Below, piece after piece: positions 1 to 9,340 of a DNA stretch of 64,000 nt (positions within the stretch are counted from its first letter, which is position 1; every line of letters starts with the position of its first letter). The notes beneath the pieces are model-generated. The model did not search any database, had not been told where the DNA came from, and saw only the letters and a list, made by a program, of their open reading frames with translations. Position numbers and translations under genes: made by a program. This stretch comes from Mycetocola tolaasinivorans (GTDB lineage Bacteria > Actinomycetota > Actinomycetes > Actinomycetales > Microbacteriaceae), in contig NZ_RCUX01000003.1 in assembly GCF_003667565.1 (NCBI RefSeq), forward strand, positions 62,001 to 126,000, in the 5' to 3' direction.

Positions 1-1
1 C

Positions 2-499
2 CAGCTGGAGCCCATCAACGCCGAGGGCGATGTTCGCATCACCTTCTTCTTCGACCCCGACGGCACGCTGGTCGAGCTGGTGGAGGGTGACCTGCGATAC
101 CACGAGATCTTCAATCAGGCCGCCGTGGATGCCGACTGGGGCATGGGGGTGCCGGAGCGCGCCCGGTTTGATCACGTGGCCGAAACGGTGCAGGACCTCG
201 CCGCGACGACCGCGCACTTCGCCGCGCACGGCTACACGGTGATGGGCGGGATTCACCAGCCGAGCGATGACCGCGGCTTCGAAATCACGTATCTACGCGG
301 GGGCGACAGCACCCTGGAAATCTTCACGTTCGACCGCGCGGAGAAGCGCGTGCCCCAGGCGCAGGTGAACGCGCCCGGATTCCTCGCCATGGAGATCGAG
401 GGTGCGGCGGGTGCGTCCGCGACCGAGGTGGGTGAAGCCGCCGGTGTACGCGTCTATGCGGACACCAACGGCCTGCGATTCGTCCCGGCCGATGCCTAG
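2..499 (+). CDS. VOC (glyoxalase/bleomycin-resistance fold) family protein, 5'-truncated by the window
   Basis: The frame is open from base 2, so the start lies upstream of the window; 165 codons remain. The first segment ends in a stretch with Phe-Phe-Phe-Asp-Pro-Asp-Gly followed by Leu-Val-Glu-Leu-Val-Glu, the usual end of a VOC module, where the Glu is normally a metal ligand. A second module follows (a DHVAETVQDLA start and a GDSTLEIFTFD end), so this looks like a two-module VOC protein or a metal-dependent dioxygenase/isomerase-type enzyme. The substrate cannot be told. Its stop overlaps the start of the aldo/keto reductase by 8 nt, which points to one transcript with the sugar/redox genes downstream. 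Confidence 0.75.
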   Translation, partial: QLEPINAEGDVRITFFFDPDGTLVELVEGDLRYHEIFNQAAVDADWGMGVPERARFDHVAETVQDLAATTAHFAAHGYTVMGGIHQPSDDRGFEITYLRGGDSTLEIFTFDRAEKRVPQAQVNAPGFLAMEIEGAAGASATEVGEAAGVRVYADTNGLRFVPADA

Positions 500-1454
500 C
501 CAGGGCTGGACGCCACGCCCCCTCGGGGTTACCGGGCTGCTGGTCAGCCCGGTGACCCTCGGCGGGGGACCGCTCGGGAGTATGCCCGAAAACTTCGGGT
601 ACGCGGTGAGTGAGCGCGCGGGGATTGATCTCGTACGTGCCGTTCTCGCCAGCGAGATTCGCAGCATTGATACGGCAAACGGATACTCGCAGGGCGAGAG
701 TGAGCGGCGCATCGGTATCGCCATTGCGGAGCAGGGTGGTCTGCCGGACGATGTGCTGGTGATGACCAAGGTTGACGCACTCGATCGCGATTTCAGTGCG
801 GATCGCGTCCGTCGCTCCCTCGCAGAGAGTCGAGAACGATTGGGCGTGGAGGTGCTCCCGATGGTGCACCTCCATGATCCGGAGTACTTCGACTTTGCGG
901 AGATTGCCGGGCCAGGCGGTGCAATTGAGGCGTTGGTGGACGCGCGCGAGCGCGGAGAGGTTGGACATATAGGACTCGCCGGGGGAGACGTGCACCAGAT
1001 GTCTCGATATCTTGAGCTCGGCATGTTTGAGGTTCTCCTCGTTCACAACCGTTTCACCCTCGTGGATCGCAGCGCGAACGGACTGGTTGACCGCGCACGG
1101 GAGCTGGGCGTGGGGGTGGTGAACGCTGCCGTCCTGGGCGGGGGAATTCTCGCGGACGTTACTGGAACCCGCACCGACTACGGTTACCGCCCGGCCTCTC
1201 CGGAGACACTGCATGCCATTGCCGAGATGAGACGGGTCTGCGCCAACTGGGACACCGATCTGGCAACCGCTGCCGTGGCATTCTCCGTGCGTGACACGAG
1301 ATTCGCCACCACGATCGTGGGCATCTCAAAACCCGAACGCATTGCAGGGGCCATCGCCGCCGCCTCCCTGGATCGACCCGAGGAGTTTTGGCAAGAACTC
1401 GACGCCCTCCTCCCGGATTCTCGGCACTGGCTTGATGCCGCGCCTCACGCATAG
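492..1454 (+). CDS. Aldo/keto reductase, sugar-dehydrogenase-like branch
   Basis: This is a 320-residue NAD(P)-dependent oxidoreductase with the aldo/keto reductase TIM barrel. The catalytic tetrad can be read: Asp60 and Tyr65 in IDTANGYSQGESE, Lys93 in VMTKVD, and a His in MVHLHDPE (residues 126-128). The GxSE segment after Tyr is typical of the branch that holds D-threo-aldose (L-fucose) dehydrogenases and pyridoxal dehydrogenase. I chose ATG 492, which overlaps the upstream stop (ATGCCTAG); a longer reading from 402 would add an arginine-rich, VOC-overlapping extension and is unlikely. Together with the tautomerase and GH1 genes it suggests oxidation of a released sugar. The exact substrate is unknown. 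Confidence 0.85.
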   Translation: MPSQGWTPRPLGVTGLLVSPVTLGGGPLGSMPENFGYAVSERAGIDLVRAVLASEIRSIDTANGYSQGESERRIGIAIAEQGGLPDDVLVMTKVDALDRDFSADRVRRSLAESRERLGVEVLPMVHLHDPEYFDFAEIAGPGGAIEALVDARERGEVGHIGLAGGDVHQMSRYLELGMFEVLLVHNRFTLVDRSANGLVDRARELGVGVVNAAVLGGGILADVTGTRTDYGYRPASPETLHAIAEMRRVCANWDTDLATAAVAFSVRDTRFATTIVGISKPERIAGAIAAASLDRPEEFWQELDALLPDSRHWLDAAPHA

Positions 1455-1508
1455 TCACCACCCGATGACAGCAACACTCATATTGACAACGAACAAAGGA
1501 AAACCCTG

Positions 1509-1886
1509 ATGCCCCTGGTAACCGTAGACATGCACCGCCCACTCGCCGATCGTCGCACCGAGATGAGCGCGGCAATCCACTCTGCACTCGTGGAGGGCTG
1601 GGAGTTCCCCGCGGATGACCTCTTCCAGATCTTCACCCTGCACGATGAGGGCGATCTCTTCTATAGTCGGACCTTCCCGAACGCAGAGCGCACCGACATC
1701 ATCTTTATCCGCATCCTCGCGTACAACGGGTACACCCCGGAGCAGAAGCAGCGCGCCAGCGCCCTGGTGGTGGAAAAGCTCGCTGCGCTCGGCTTCAAGC
1801 GGGACAACCTGCTGATCGCGATCACCGAGAACGGCGATGGTGACTGGCACGCCCCCGAGATTGACTCCGGCGATGTCGCGGCGTAG
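1509..1886 (+). CDS. Tautomerase-superfamily protein
   Basis: A 125-residue protein starting Met-Pro-Leu-Val-Thr-Val. Once Met is removed, the N-terminal Pro would be the catalytic base of the 4-oxalocrotonate tautomerase/MIF superfamily, which interconverts keto and enol forms of small acids. Length (two beta-alpha-beta units in one chain) and the motif PLADRRTEMSAAIHSALVEG agree with the longer stand-alone tautomerases of bacilli and actinobacteria. AAAGGA lies about 9 bases before ATG 1509 and serves as ribosome binding site. Its 3' end overlaps the beta-glucosidase start by 14 nt, so the two are translationally coupled. Substrate unknown; in an operon with sugar enzymes it may act on a keto-sugar acid. 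Confidence 0.8.
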   Translation: MPLVTVDMHRPLADRRTEMSAAIHSALVEGWEFPADDLFQIFTLHDEGDLFYSRTFPNAERTDIIFIRILAYNGYTPEQKQRASALVVEKLAALGFKRDNLLIAITENGDGDWHAPEIDSGDVAA

Positions 1887-3312
1887 CGAATTCCCCGCGG
1901 ATTTTGTGTGGTCCTCGGCAACAGCGGCCTATCAAGTGGAGGGGGCCGTCGCACGCGAGGGGCGTGGCCCCAGCATTTGGGATACGTTTGCCGCCCGCCC
2001 GGGAACGATTGCGGATGGGTCCACGGGTGAGGTAGCGATCGAGCATTTTGATCGATTTGCGGCGGACATCGACCTGATGGCGGGGCTGGGGCTCAACGGC
2101 TACCGGTACTCGCTGTCATGGTCGCGCATTCAACCAGACGGGCGCGGTGCGATCAACCGAGCGGGCCTCGACCACTATCGCCGGGTTGCTGAGGCGCTGC
2201 GGGAGCGGGCAGTCACGCCCTGGGTGACCCTCTATCACTGGGATCTCCCGCAGCCCCTGGAGGATGCGGGAGGGTGGCTGGCCCGCGATACGGCGGCGAG
2301 GTTTGCCGAGTTTGCGGGCATCGTAGCGACCGAGCTGGGCGATGTCGTGGGGGATTGGATGACGCTCAACGAGCCCTGGTGCTCGGCCTTTCTCGGCTAT
2401 GCGAGTGGCGTGCACGCCCCGGGCCGGACCGAGGGTGCACGCTCACTCGATGCGGTGCATCATCTCCTGCTCGGCCACGGGTTGGGCACCGCCACTATTC
2501 GCGCGGCCGCCCCGGATGCTCGCGTGGGAATCGCCGTGAACCTCTACTCGGTGCGGGCGGCGAGTGACACGGCGGCCGATCTCGATGCGGCGCGCCGGAT
2601 TGATGGGCTCAGCAATCGGCTGTTCCTGGAACCGCTCTTTCGTGGGCAGTATCCGCAGGACGTATTGCGGGACGCGGTCGATCCGGGATGGGAGGACCGA
2701 CTCGTGCGCCCCGGGGACACCGAAACCATCGCGGCGCCCCTCGACTTCCTGGGCATCAACTACTACAGTCGGCACACCGTCGCCGGTGCCGAGGCCACCG
2801 TCACGAGCGCGGGCACTGACCCCTCGGGGACGGCCTCGACCCCCGAGGCCAGCGCCTATCCCGGAAGCGAGGGCGTGAGATTCGTGGGGACCGCTGCGCC
2901 GCGCACGCAGATGGGCTGGGAGATCCATCCCGATGGCCTGGTGGATGTCCTGCGCCAGGCACACGGGTACGCCCGCGACCTGCCCCTGTACGTGACCGAG
3001 AACGGTTCGGCGTATGCGGATGAGGTGGTGAGTGTGGCGGGGGAGCGCCGGGTGCATGATCCGGAGCGCACCGCGTACCTCGCCGCGCACGTTGATGCGT
3101 GTCTCGCCGCGATCTCCGAGGGGCTGCCGCTTCGTGGATACACCGCGTGGTCGATCCTGGACAATTTCGAGTGGGCGTGGGGGTACCAGCGCCGCTTTGG
3201 ACTGGTCTACGTGGACTACGACACCCAGGAGCGCATCCTCAAGGACAGCGCCCGCTGGCTCGCTGACTTCCTCGCGGAGCGGGAGCCTGCCGCACCGGTC
3301 GAGAGCGCCTAG
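1873..3312 (+). CDS. GH1 beta-glucosidase-type glycoside hydrolase
   Basis: A 479-residue family 1 glycoside hydrolase, the normal length for the family. The N-terminal signature FPADFVWSSATAAYQVEGA is present. The acid/base Glu167 sits in TLNEPW and the nucleophile Glu376 in YVTENGS. The C-terminal aglycone-site segment SILDNFEWAWGY is also intact. It has no signal peptide, so it is a cytoplasmic retaining glycosidase cleaving imported beta-glucosides or related disaccharides. ATG 1873 was chosen because the GH1 homology starts right there and because it overlaps the tautomerase end; a start at 1837 only adds residues inside the upstream gene. It is the last gene of the unit and is followed by a hairpin. 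Confidence 0.93.
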   Translation: MSRRSEFPADFVWSSATAAYQVEGAVAREGRGPSIWDTFAARPGTIADGSTGEVAIEHFDRFAADIDLMAGLGLNGYRYSLSWSRIQPDGRGAINRAGLDHYRRVAEALRERAVTPWVTLYHWDLPQPLEDAGGWLARDTAARFAEFAGIVATELGDVVGDWMTLNEPWCSAFLGYASGVHAPGRTEGARSLDAVHHLLLGHGLGTATIRAAAPDARVGIAVNLYSVRAASDTAADLDAARRIDGLSNRLFLEPLFRGQYPQDVLRDAVDPGWEDRLVRPGDTETIAAPLDFLGINYYSRHTVAGAEATVTSAGTDPSGTASTPEASAYPGSEGVRFVGTAAPRTQMGWEIHPDGLVDVLRQAHGYARDLPLYVTENGSAYADEVVSVAGERRVHDPERTAYLAAHVDACLAAISEGLPLRGYTAWSILDNFEWAWGYQRRFGLVYVDYDTQERILKDSARWLADFLAEREPAAPVESA

Positions 3313-3316
3313 CGAC

Positions 3317-3358
3317 GCGCCGTCGGCGACGTCGATTGGAGATCGTCGCCGACGGTGC
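3317..3358 (+). terminator. Hairpin behind the beta-glucosidase operon
   Basis: CGTCGGCGAC at 3321-3330 pairs with GTCGCCGACG at 3345-3354, and the stem extends outward with one wobble. There is no T-run, which is common for GC-rich actinobacterial terminators. It lies 4 bases after the stop and before the tRNA gene. Confidence 0.6.
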
Positions 3359-3404
3359 GCTAAGCTATAAGAGTTCCAAGCGCGAGAGATCGCCGAGGAA
3401 ATCT

Positions 3405-3480
3405 GGGTCTGTGGCGCAGCTGGTAGCGCACCTGCATGGCATGCAGGGGGTCAGGGGTTCGAGTCCCCTCAGATCCACCA
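3405..3480 (+). tRNA. tRNA-Ala (anticodon GGC)
   Basis: A full cloverleaf can be drawn. The acceptor stem GGGTCTG (3405-3411) pairs with CAGATCC (3470-3476) with one G-T pair. The anticodon stem CCTGC/GCAGG encloses the loop ATGGCAT, giving anticodon GGC at 3438-3440, which reads GCC, the dominant Ala codon in this GC-rich genome. The T-arm contains GGTTCGAGTCC and a genomic CCA closes the gene (3478-3480). No integrase or repeated 3' end is seen beside it. Confidence 0.96.
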
Positions 3481-3554
3481 TAAATGGCGTACCGCATTCG
3501 GTGTACTCATGAGTTCCGATTAGCGGGTCACGCAATAATCTAGATCATTCACCC

Positions 3555-3578
3555 AAGCCGTCCTTCGGGGCGGCTTTT
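3555..3578 (+). terminator. Rho-independent terminator after tRNA-Ala
   Basis: AAGCCGTCC, a TTCG tetraloop, then GGGCGGCTTTT: a 9-bp stem with one G-T pair followed by a short T-run. It is 75 bases downstream of the tRNA and on the same strand. Confidence 0.8.
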
Positions 3579-3865
3579 GGTGTTTCTGGGTCCCTGTGGC
3601 GCGTTGCTGCGGCCCGGGTCGTACTGCAGGCCATCTCGAGGGTTGCGCCCGTCGTGAGGGTGTCCCCGCCGTTTTCGGTGGCGAAAAGTTCCCCAAAGGG
3701 ATGTTGGTCCGAGGTGCATAAAGAAACTGTGGCGCCGACGCCCGCGTTCCGCTAGTGTTTGGCCAGCCGCACGAACGAGACAATCGTACTACTTTGTCGT
3801 GAACTGTATTTTGACGACGAATAGCTGTGGATACCCGCTGTTTTATCCAGAATGAGATCCCACAC
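3579..3865. other. Intergenic stretch before the LPETG surface protein
   Basis: About 290 bases with no supported gene. It is less GC-rich near its right end, which fits a promoter for the surface-protein gene, but I see no convincing -35/-10 pair. Long open frames running antisense here continue into the surface-protein gene and look like shadows. Confidence 0.5.
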
Positions 3866-6181
3866 ATGCCCCCTACCCTGACACGGCCATACTTCCGTGC
3901 AAACTTCCATCTCGCAGCGGTCGCCACCGCGGCACTCATCATGATTCCCGTTGCCAGCGCTGTCCTGACCTCCGATGGCGCGGCGGCGGTACCCACACCG
4001 TCGTCGACCGCATCCACGCTCGCCGAAGTGGCGCGGCCGAGCATCTATAAGCAGACGACCGCGGGAACGTGGCTGCAGGGCGGAGCGGTGGATCCCACTC
4101 GTGACCGACTGTACCTGGCCGATGACCAGAAGGATGACACCCCGAGCCTCTCCGTTCTCAACCTGAGGAATGGAACGGCGTCGACCATTCCACTGGACGG
4201 GGAAACCTACGCGCTCGATGCGGCCGTCTCGCCCGTCGGGGGAACCGTGTACGTCGTCCACAACACCACGAATGGGTTCGTCTCCGTGGTTGATCCCGAT
4301 GTGACATACACCTCGACGTCGCTGCCTCCCACCGTCGAGGTCGGGGGGAACCCTCAAAAGGTCGAGGTGGGAGCGGATGGACGCGCCTACGTCGTCAACC
4401 TGAGCGGCGATACGGTGTCGATCCTCGGACGCGCGGACGGCGCCGATAAGCTCAATGTCGTTCAGACGCTGTCGTCCGTCGTCACAGCAGGGGCAACGAG
4501 CGCGATCGACAACGACCGCAACCTGCTCTTCATCGCGAGCGAATACGCGAAGCTCGTCACCGTGATCGATACAGCGGCTAACCCCGCAGCCGTCATCGGC
4601 ACCTTCCCGGTCATCGATGCCCCCACGGGAATCGGTGTGGACCCGCGAACCGGAGCGGCTGTTATCGCCAGCTCTGACAACAACGCCGTGTCGTGGTTCT
4701 CCTCCACCAACGGATGGGCGACGGCCGAAATCATTCGCAGCGAAGCTCTCGGAGCCGTGGATGCTGACACACTCTTACCGCTCTCGGTCGACGTGCTCAG
4801 GGATGGTACGGCGCTGGTCGTCACGCAGGTCTTCCCGTCAGAGACGAAGTCCTTTGTCTCCGTGATGCCCGCCGATGCGGGTGCTGCCCGGACAATCGCC
4901 GTAGGAAATCTCGCTTTCTGGGGTGTGCTGGATCCGCAGCAGGGCGGTTCGTTCTACGTACCGAACTCGGGTAACGGAAACGTCTCTGTCATTGCCAGTG
5001 TCACCCTGAGCGCCACCGCCTCATCCGTCTCCTACGGGCAGGAGGCCGAGGCCAAGGCCACGCTCGTGAGAGCAGACGGATACCCGATCACCGGTTCGAT
5101 CGTCTTCACCGACTCCGCAAACGATTCGCTGGGCACCGCGACCGTTGGTGCATCCGGAACGGCGACGTTGAACCTGGGTGTAAAGCCTGTGGGAAGCTTC
5201 CCGGTCACCGCAACTGTGCAGACCCCGGTAGAGGTCGCGCTGAGCGCCACGGCATCTGCCACCACGAGTAAGGCATCGTCTGGCACATCGGTCGCCGTCA
5301 CCCCCGCTGCGCTGATTGAGGGTGACAGCGCCTCGGTGACCGTGTCCGTTGCCGCGGCCCACGGAACGGTACCGGGAGGTACAGTGACTCTCAGGAACGG
5401 TCCGACGGTCGTCGGCTCGGCACCCCTGGCCGCGGGAAGGGCTACGTTGCCGCTGAGCAACCTTACCGCCGGCACCAGCCAGCTCGTCGCTATCTACTCG
5501 GGAGACGAGAATCATCAGGCTTCGGAGTCTGACGGTGTAGCTCTGTCGGTGAAGGCGCGAACCGCGGCGGCTGTCGTGAACAAGGCGACCGCAGGGGTCG
5601 GCGATAAGCTCACGATCAACCTGGCTGGTTTCCTACCTCATGAGACCATCAACCTCACCCTCCACTCTGATCCGATTGAGCTCGGATGCGTCGTGGCCGA
5701 CGAGGTGGGATCTGCCGTATTCACGTTTGCTCTTCCGGAGGTCGCGGCGGGAAAGCACACCATTGTTGCTGTGGGTGCGTCCTCGAATCGCACGAGCTCA
5801 ACTGAGATCCTGGTTCCCGAACCCGGAACTGACCCCGGGACCGATCCCGGGACCGATCCTGGGACCGATCCCGGAACTGACCCCGGGACCGATCCCGGGA
5901 CCGATCCTGGGACCGATCCTGGGACCGATCCCGGAACCGACCCCGGAACCGACCCCGGAACCGACCCCGGAACCGACCCCGGGACTGATCCCGGAACCGA
6001 CCCTGGGACTAATCCCGGGACTGACCCGGGAACCAACCCCGGAACCGACCCGGGCAAGGGCCTCCCCGAGACCGGTGCGACCGGTGTGCCTCTCGGCGTC
6101 GCGATTGGAGCGTTCGCGCTTCTGCTCGGAGTTGGCTTGCGGGTAGGGCGTCGACACGAAGAGCGCTCACGCAATTCATAG
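3866..6181 (+). CDS. Sortase-anchored (LPETG) surface protein with beta-propeller-like head, Ig-like repeat and GTDP stalk
   Basis: About 771 residues. An N-terminal signal segment (HLAAVATAALIMIPVASA) is followed by about 350 residues with repeated patterns like VDPTRDRLYLA and IGVDPRTGAAVIA, typical of YncE/SMP-30-type beta-propeller blades. Next come about 230 residues of bacterial Ig-like modules, one with GGTVTLRNG and YSGDENHQASES as in Big_3/5-type repeats. A stalk of 19 tetrapeptide repeats then leads to LPETG, a hydrophobic helix and an RRHEER tail: a complete cell-wall sorting signal. The protein is exported and should be linked to peptidoglycan by a sortase not present in this window. 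Start: ATG 3866 sits directly before the signal peptide; GTG 3827 would add 13 residues and remains possible. Ligand unknown. Confidence 0.85.
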   Translation: MPPTLTRPYFRANFHLAAVATAALIMIPVASAVLTSDGAAAVPTPSSTASTLAEVARPSIYKQTTAGTWLQGGAVDPTRDRLYLADDQKDDTPSLSVLNLRNGTASTIPLDGETYALDAAVSPVGGTVYVVHNTTNGFVSVVDPDVTYTSTSLPPTVEVGGNPQKVEVGADGRAYVVNLSGDTVSILGRADGADKLNVVQTLSSVVTAGATSAIDNDRNLLFIASEYAKLVTVIDTAANPAAVIGTFPVIDAPTGIGVDPRTGAAVIASSDNNAVSWFSSTNGWATAEIIRSEALGAVDADTLLPLSVDVLRDGTALVVTQVFPSETKSFVSVMPADAGAARTIAVGNLAFWGVLDPQQGGSFYVPNSGNGNVSVIASVTLSATASSVSYGQEAEAKATLVRADGYPITGSIVFTDSANDSLGTATVGASGTATLNLGVKPVGSFPVTATVQTPVEVALSATASATTSKASSGTSVAVTPAALIEGDSASVTVSVAAAHGTVPGGTVTLRNGPTVVGSAPLAAGRATLPLSNLTAGTSQLVAIYSGDENHQASESDGVALSVKARTAAAVVNKATAGVGDKLTINLAGFLPHETINLTLHSDPIELGCVVADEVGSAVFTFALPEVAAGKHTIVAVGASSNRTSSTEILVPEPGTDPGTDPGTDPGTDPGTDPGTDPGTDPGTDPGTDPGTDPGTDPGTDPGTDPGTDPGTDPGTNPGTDPGTNPGTDPGKGLPETGATGVPLGVAIGAFALLLGVGLRVGRRHEERSRNS
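5825..6052 (+). repeat. 19-copy 12-bp tandem repeat encoding GTDP/GTNP
   Basis: 228 bases are divided exactly into 19 in-frame 12-bp units: 17 encode Gly-Thr-Asp-Pro and 2 (near the end) Gly-Thr-Asn-Pro. Codons alternate between GGA/GGG, ACC/ACT and CCC/CCT/CCG, so the units are not identical in DNA. It forms the stalk between the Ig-like modules and the LPETG anchor, and its copy number is a likely site of slippage between strains. Confidence 0.95.
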
Positions 6182-6397
6182 GGTCTCACGGGGCGAGCGG
6201 TGAGGTCGGGTGACGAACGTGTCGCCAGGCCCCACCTATTAGCGTCCTCTCATCGCACGCGATCGGGTGCGGGTGAGTGTGGGACGGTGGGTGCGAGCGC
6301 CAACGGTGCTCCGCGCAGTTCCGTTAAGATTTCACCCGCGCATCCGTGCCCGCTACCGCCACCGATCGGGCCTACTGACACCCGCGCATCACACAAA

Positions 6398-6427
6398 ACC
6401 GCCGCCTCCCCTGCGGGAGGCGGCGGT
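6398..6427 (-). terminator. Terminator of the minus-strand aldo/keto reductase
   Basis: ACCGCCGCCTCCC pairs with GGGAGGCGGCGGT around a CTGC loop: a 13-bp perfect stem. Read on the minus strand it is followed by TTTTGTGT. It may also stop transcription from the LPETG gene. The rest of 6182-6448 shows no gene. Confidence 0.9.
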
Positions 6428-6448
6428 CTTGTCTGTGGCTACGCGCGA

Positions 6449-7294
<846 letters not shown>

Positions 7295-7359
7295 CTAGAA
7301 AGAGATAATCTAGAAGTCCAACAGTTCATACTGATGGTTTTGAGAAGTGGAACAAATAC

Positions 7360-8385
7360 ATGGATTTACGTCAGCTGGAACACCTCGTCGCCCTCGCCGA
7401 TGAGCGCCATTTTACGCGGGCGGCCGAGGCCTCGGGGATCTCCCAGTCCGGGCTTTCCTCCTCGATCCGCAACCTCGAACAGGAGCTCGGCACCCCGCTC
7501 TTTGATCGCACCTCGCGGCGTGTCGAACCCACTGAAGCGGGCCTTGCGCTCATCCCGCACGCCCGACTGATGCTCGAACAGGCGGCGAGGGCACGGGATG
7601 CGGTGATTCAAACATCACACCAGGTTTCCGGATCGCTGCGCATCGGTGCCGAGCAGTGCCTCGGATTCGTGGACATCGCGGCCGTGCTCGACCGCTTCCA
7701 CCGCCGCTACCCGCTCGTGGAAACCGAGTTCGTCCAGGCCGGCTCGCATGAGCTCGTGGGCAAGGTGCGCACCGGTGCGGTTGACGTCGCGTTTGTTGCG
7801 GCCACGCGTCACCTCGGCTCGCTTCCGCGCGTGGTGCTGGGTCAGGAGACCCTGGTCATCCTGCACGCCGCCGATCACCCCCTTTCCGCGGTGTCCGAAC
7901 CAGGCTGGGACGACCTGGCCGGTGTGGACTTCGTGGACTTCGCGCCCTCCTGGGGCGTCCGAACGCTGAACGACGAGGTGCTTGCCGCCCACGGCGTCAA
8001 CAGGCGCGTGCGCTGCACGGTCAACGACGTGCACGCGCTTCTTGAGCTCGTCGGCCGAGGCATGGGAATCGCGATCGTGCCCGAGCACGTGATCGGCAAG
8101 CCGGAGGCTCGCGAGCTCATCGTGCGCCCGTTGCCGGACGCCGCGACCGCGGACTGGACCGTCTCGGCCATCACCGCGACCGTCGCGTCCGATCATCGAA
8201 CCGTGCCGGCCAACCTGCTCCTTGAACTGCTCGAATCTGGCCGCTGCCTGCCCGAGCACTGCACCCCCGAACACGCGCACCGCGAGTATGCGGCGCGAAT
8301 GCTCGCCCGCTCCGGCAGTGCTGCGATCGAGACGGCCCCCGAGGTACCCCGCGCGCTCACCGCGGCCGAACGGGTTGACGCCTAG
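7360..8385 (+). CDS. LysR-family transcriptional regulator
   Basis: 341 residues. The N-terminal winged HTH reads HFTRAAEASGISQSGLSSSIRNLE, the standard LysR DNA-binding helix, followed by PLFDRTSRRVEPTEAG. Residues from about 90 on form the periplasmic-binding-like effector domain (SGSLRIGAEQC at its start). The C-terminus is about 40 residues longer than usual and Ala/Glu-rich. It is divergent from the aldo/keto reductase, and the shared 74-bp region includes AGATAATCTAGA, a possible partial dyad. It probably controls the reductase and itself; the inducer is unknown. Confidence 0.93.
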   Translation: MDLRQLEHLVALADERHFTRAAEASGISQSGLSSSIRNLEQELGTPLFDRTSRRVEPTEAGLALIPHARLMLEQAARARDAVIQTSHQVSGSLRIGAEQCLGFVDIAAVLDRFHRRYPLVETEFVQAGSHELVGKVRTGAVDVAFVAATRHLGSLPRVVLGQETLVILHAADHPLSAVSEPGWDDLAGVDFVDFAPSWGVRTLNDEVLAAHGVNRRVRCTVNDVHALLELVGRGMGIAIVPEHVIGKPEARELIVRPLPDAATADWTVSAITATVASDHRTVPANLLLELLESGRCLPEHCTPEHAHREYAARMLARSGSAAIETAPEVPRALTAAERVDA

Positions 8386-8440
8386 GCGCGGCACCGACTT
8401 AGACGCGGCGTAGCTCGCGGTCGAGCCCCCGTAGCAATAA

Positions 8441-8478
8441 CTCAGGCCACTCATGCCGGGCGGCATGAGTGGCCTGAG
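8441..8478. terminator. Bidirectional terminator, 17-bp perfect stem
   Basis: CTCAGGCCACTCATGCC at 8441-8457 pairs perfectly with GGCATGAGTGGCCTGAG at 8462-8478 around GGGC. It sits between the convergent LysR and SDR genes, so it should serve both strands. Confidence 0.85.
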
Positions 8479-8491
8479 CCATATGGGGGAA

Positions 8492-9340
8492 CTAGCCGAG
8501 GGTAATACCGTCGGCGAAGTCCGTCGAGACGCTCACATCGCGCCAGGCCGCTGCCTCCGCGGCGAACTCGGCCCGGGCTTCGTCAACCAGACGCAGCGCA
8601 TCCGAGCCGAGCATGAGGTGGGCCGGCGGTACCTCGGCATCCAGAACCTTCAGGAGCGCGGTGCCGGCGGAATCGGGGTTTCCGAGCTGGTTGCCGCTCG
8701 CGCGATTGCGGTGCTCGCGGATGGGATCCATCAGGGTGTCGTAGTCCGCGATGCTGCGGGGCACCCGCGTCATTGACGATCCGGCCCAGTTCGTGCGGAA
8801 CCCGCCCGGCTCGATGCTGGTCACGTGGATTCCGAAACCGGAGACCTCCTGCCGCAGGGCGTCGGCGAGGCCCTCCACGGCGTACTTCGTCGAGTTGTAG
8901 GCGGTCAGGCCGGGGAAGGCGCGCAGCCCACCCATCGAGGTGATGAACACCACGTGTCCGGCGCGACGTGATCGCAGGAAGGGGAGTACCGCGCGCGTCA
9001 GCTCAATCACGCCGAAAACGTTCACCTCGAACTGCTGACGCACGGTCTCGAGCGGCGTCTCCTCAAAGGCACCCTCGACGCCGTATCCGGCGTTATTAAC
9101 CAGGGCGGTGATGGGGCCAACCTCGCGCTCGACCCGCTCGATGGCCGGGGCAATCGCCGCGGTATCGGTTACGTCGAGGACGATGCCGTGCGCGCGACCC
9201 GGGGCGAGCGCTTCGAACTCGGTAACCTGCTCGGGGCGGCGCAGCGTGCCGACGACCGTGTGGCCGGCCGCGAGCGCGGCGGTGGCAAACGATCGGCCGA
9301 GGCCGCCGCTGACACCGCTAATCAGAATGGTGTGTGACAT
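8492..9340 (-). CDS. Short-chain dehydrogenase/reductase
   Basis: 282 residues of the classical SDR type with an NAD(P)-binding Rossmann fold. The glycine motif SGVSGGLG (residues 8-15) is a variant of TGxxxGxG; NNAG is at 82-85; Ser135, Tyr148 and Lys152 (YNSTK) complete the active site. The segment SIEPGGFRTNWAGSS is typical of the oxidoreductases annotated as SDR family NAD(P)-dependent without known substrate. AAGGA precedes the ATG. Its start overlaps the end of the TetR gene by 23 nt, so it is the third gene of the aldo/keto reductase-TetR-SDR operon and should respond to the same effector. Confidence 0.92.
   Translation of the reverse strand: MSHTILISGVSGGLGRSFATAALAAGHTVVGTLRRPEQVTEFEALAPGRAHGIVLDVTDTAAIAPAIERVEREVGPITALVNNAGYGVEGAFEETPLETVRQQFEVNVFGVIELTRAVLPFLRSRRAGHVVFITSMGGLRAFPGLTAYNSTKYAVEGLADALRQEVSGFGIHVTSIEPGGFRTNWAGSSMTRVPRSIADYDTLMDPIREHRNRASGNQLGNPDSAGTALLKVLDAEVPPAHLMLGSDALRLVDEARAEFAAEAAAWRDVSVSTDFADGITLG

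Noticed and set aside
3405-3600. tRNA-Ala as an integration site
   Set aside because: No integrase gene and no second copy of the tRNA 3' end were found downstream.
5825-6052. Possible CRISPR-like array
   Set aside because: The units are contiguous 12-mers without spacers and are in frame inside a surface-protein gene.
8441-8478. Inverted repeat as mobile-element end
   Set aside because: A 17-bp stem with a 4-base loop between convergent genes is a terminator; no transposase nearby.
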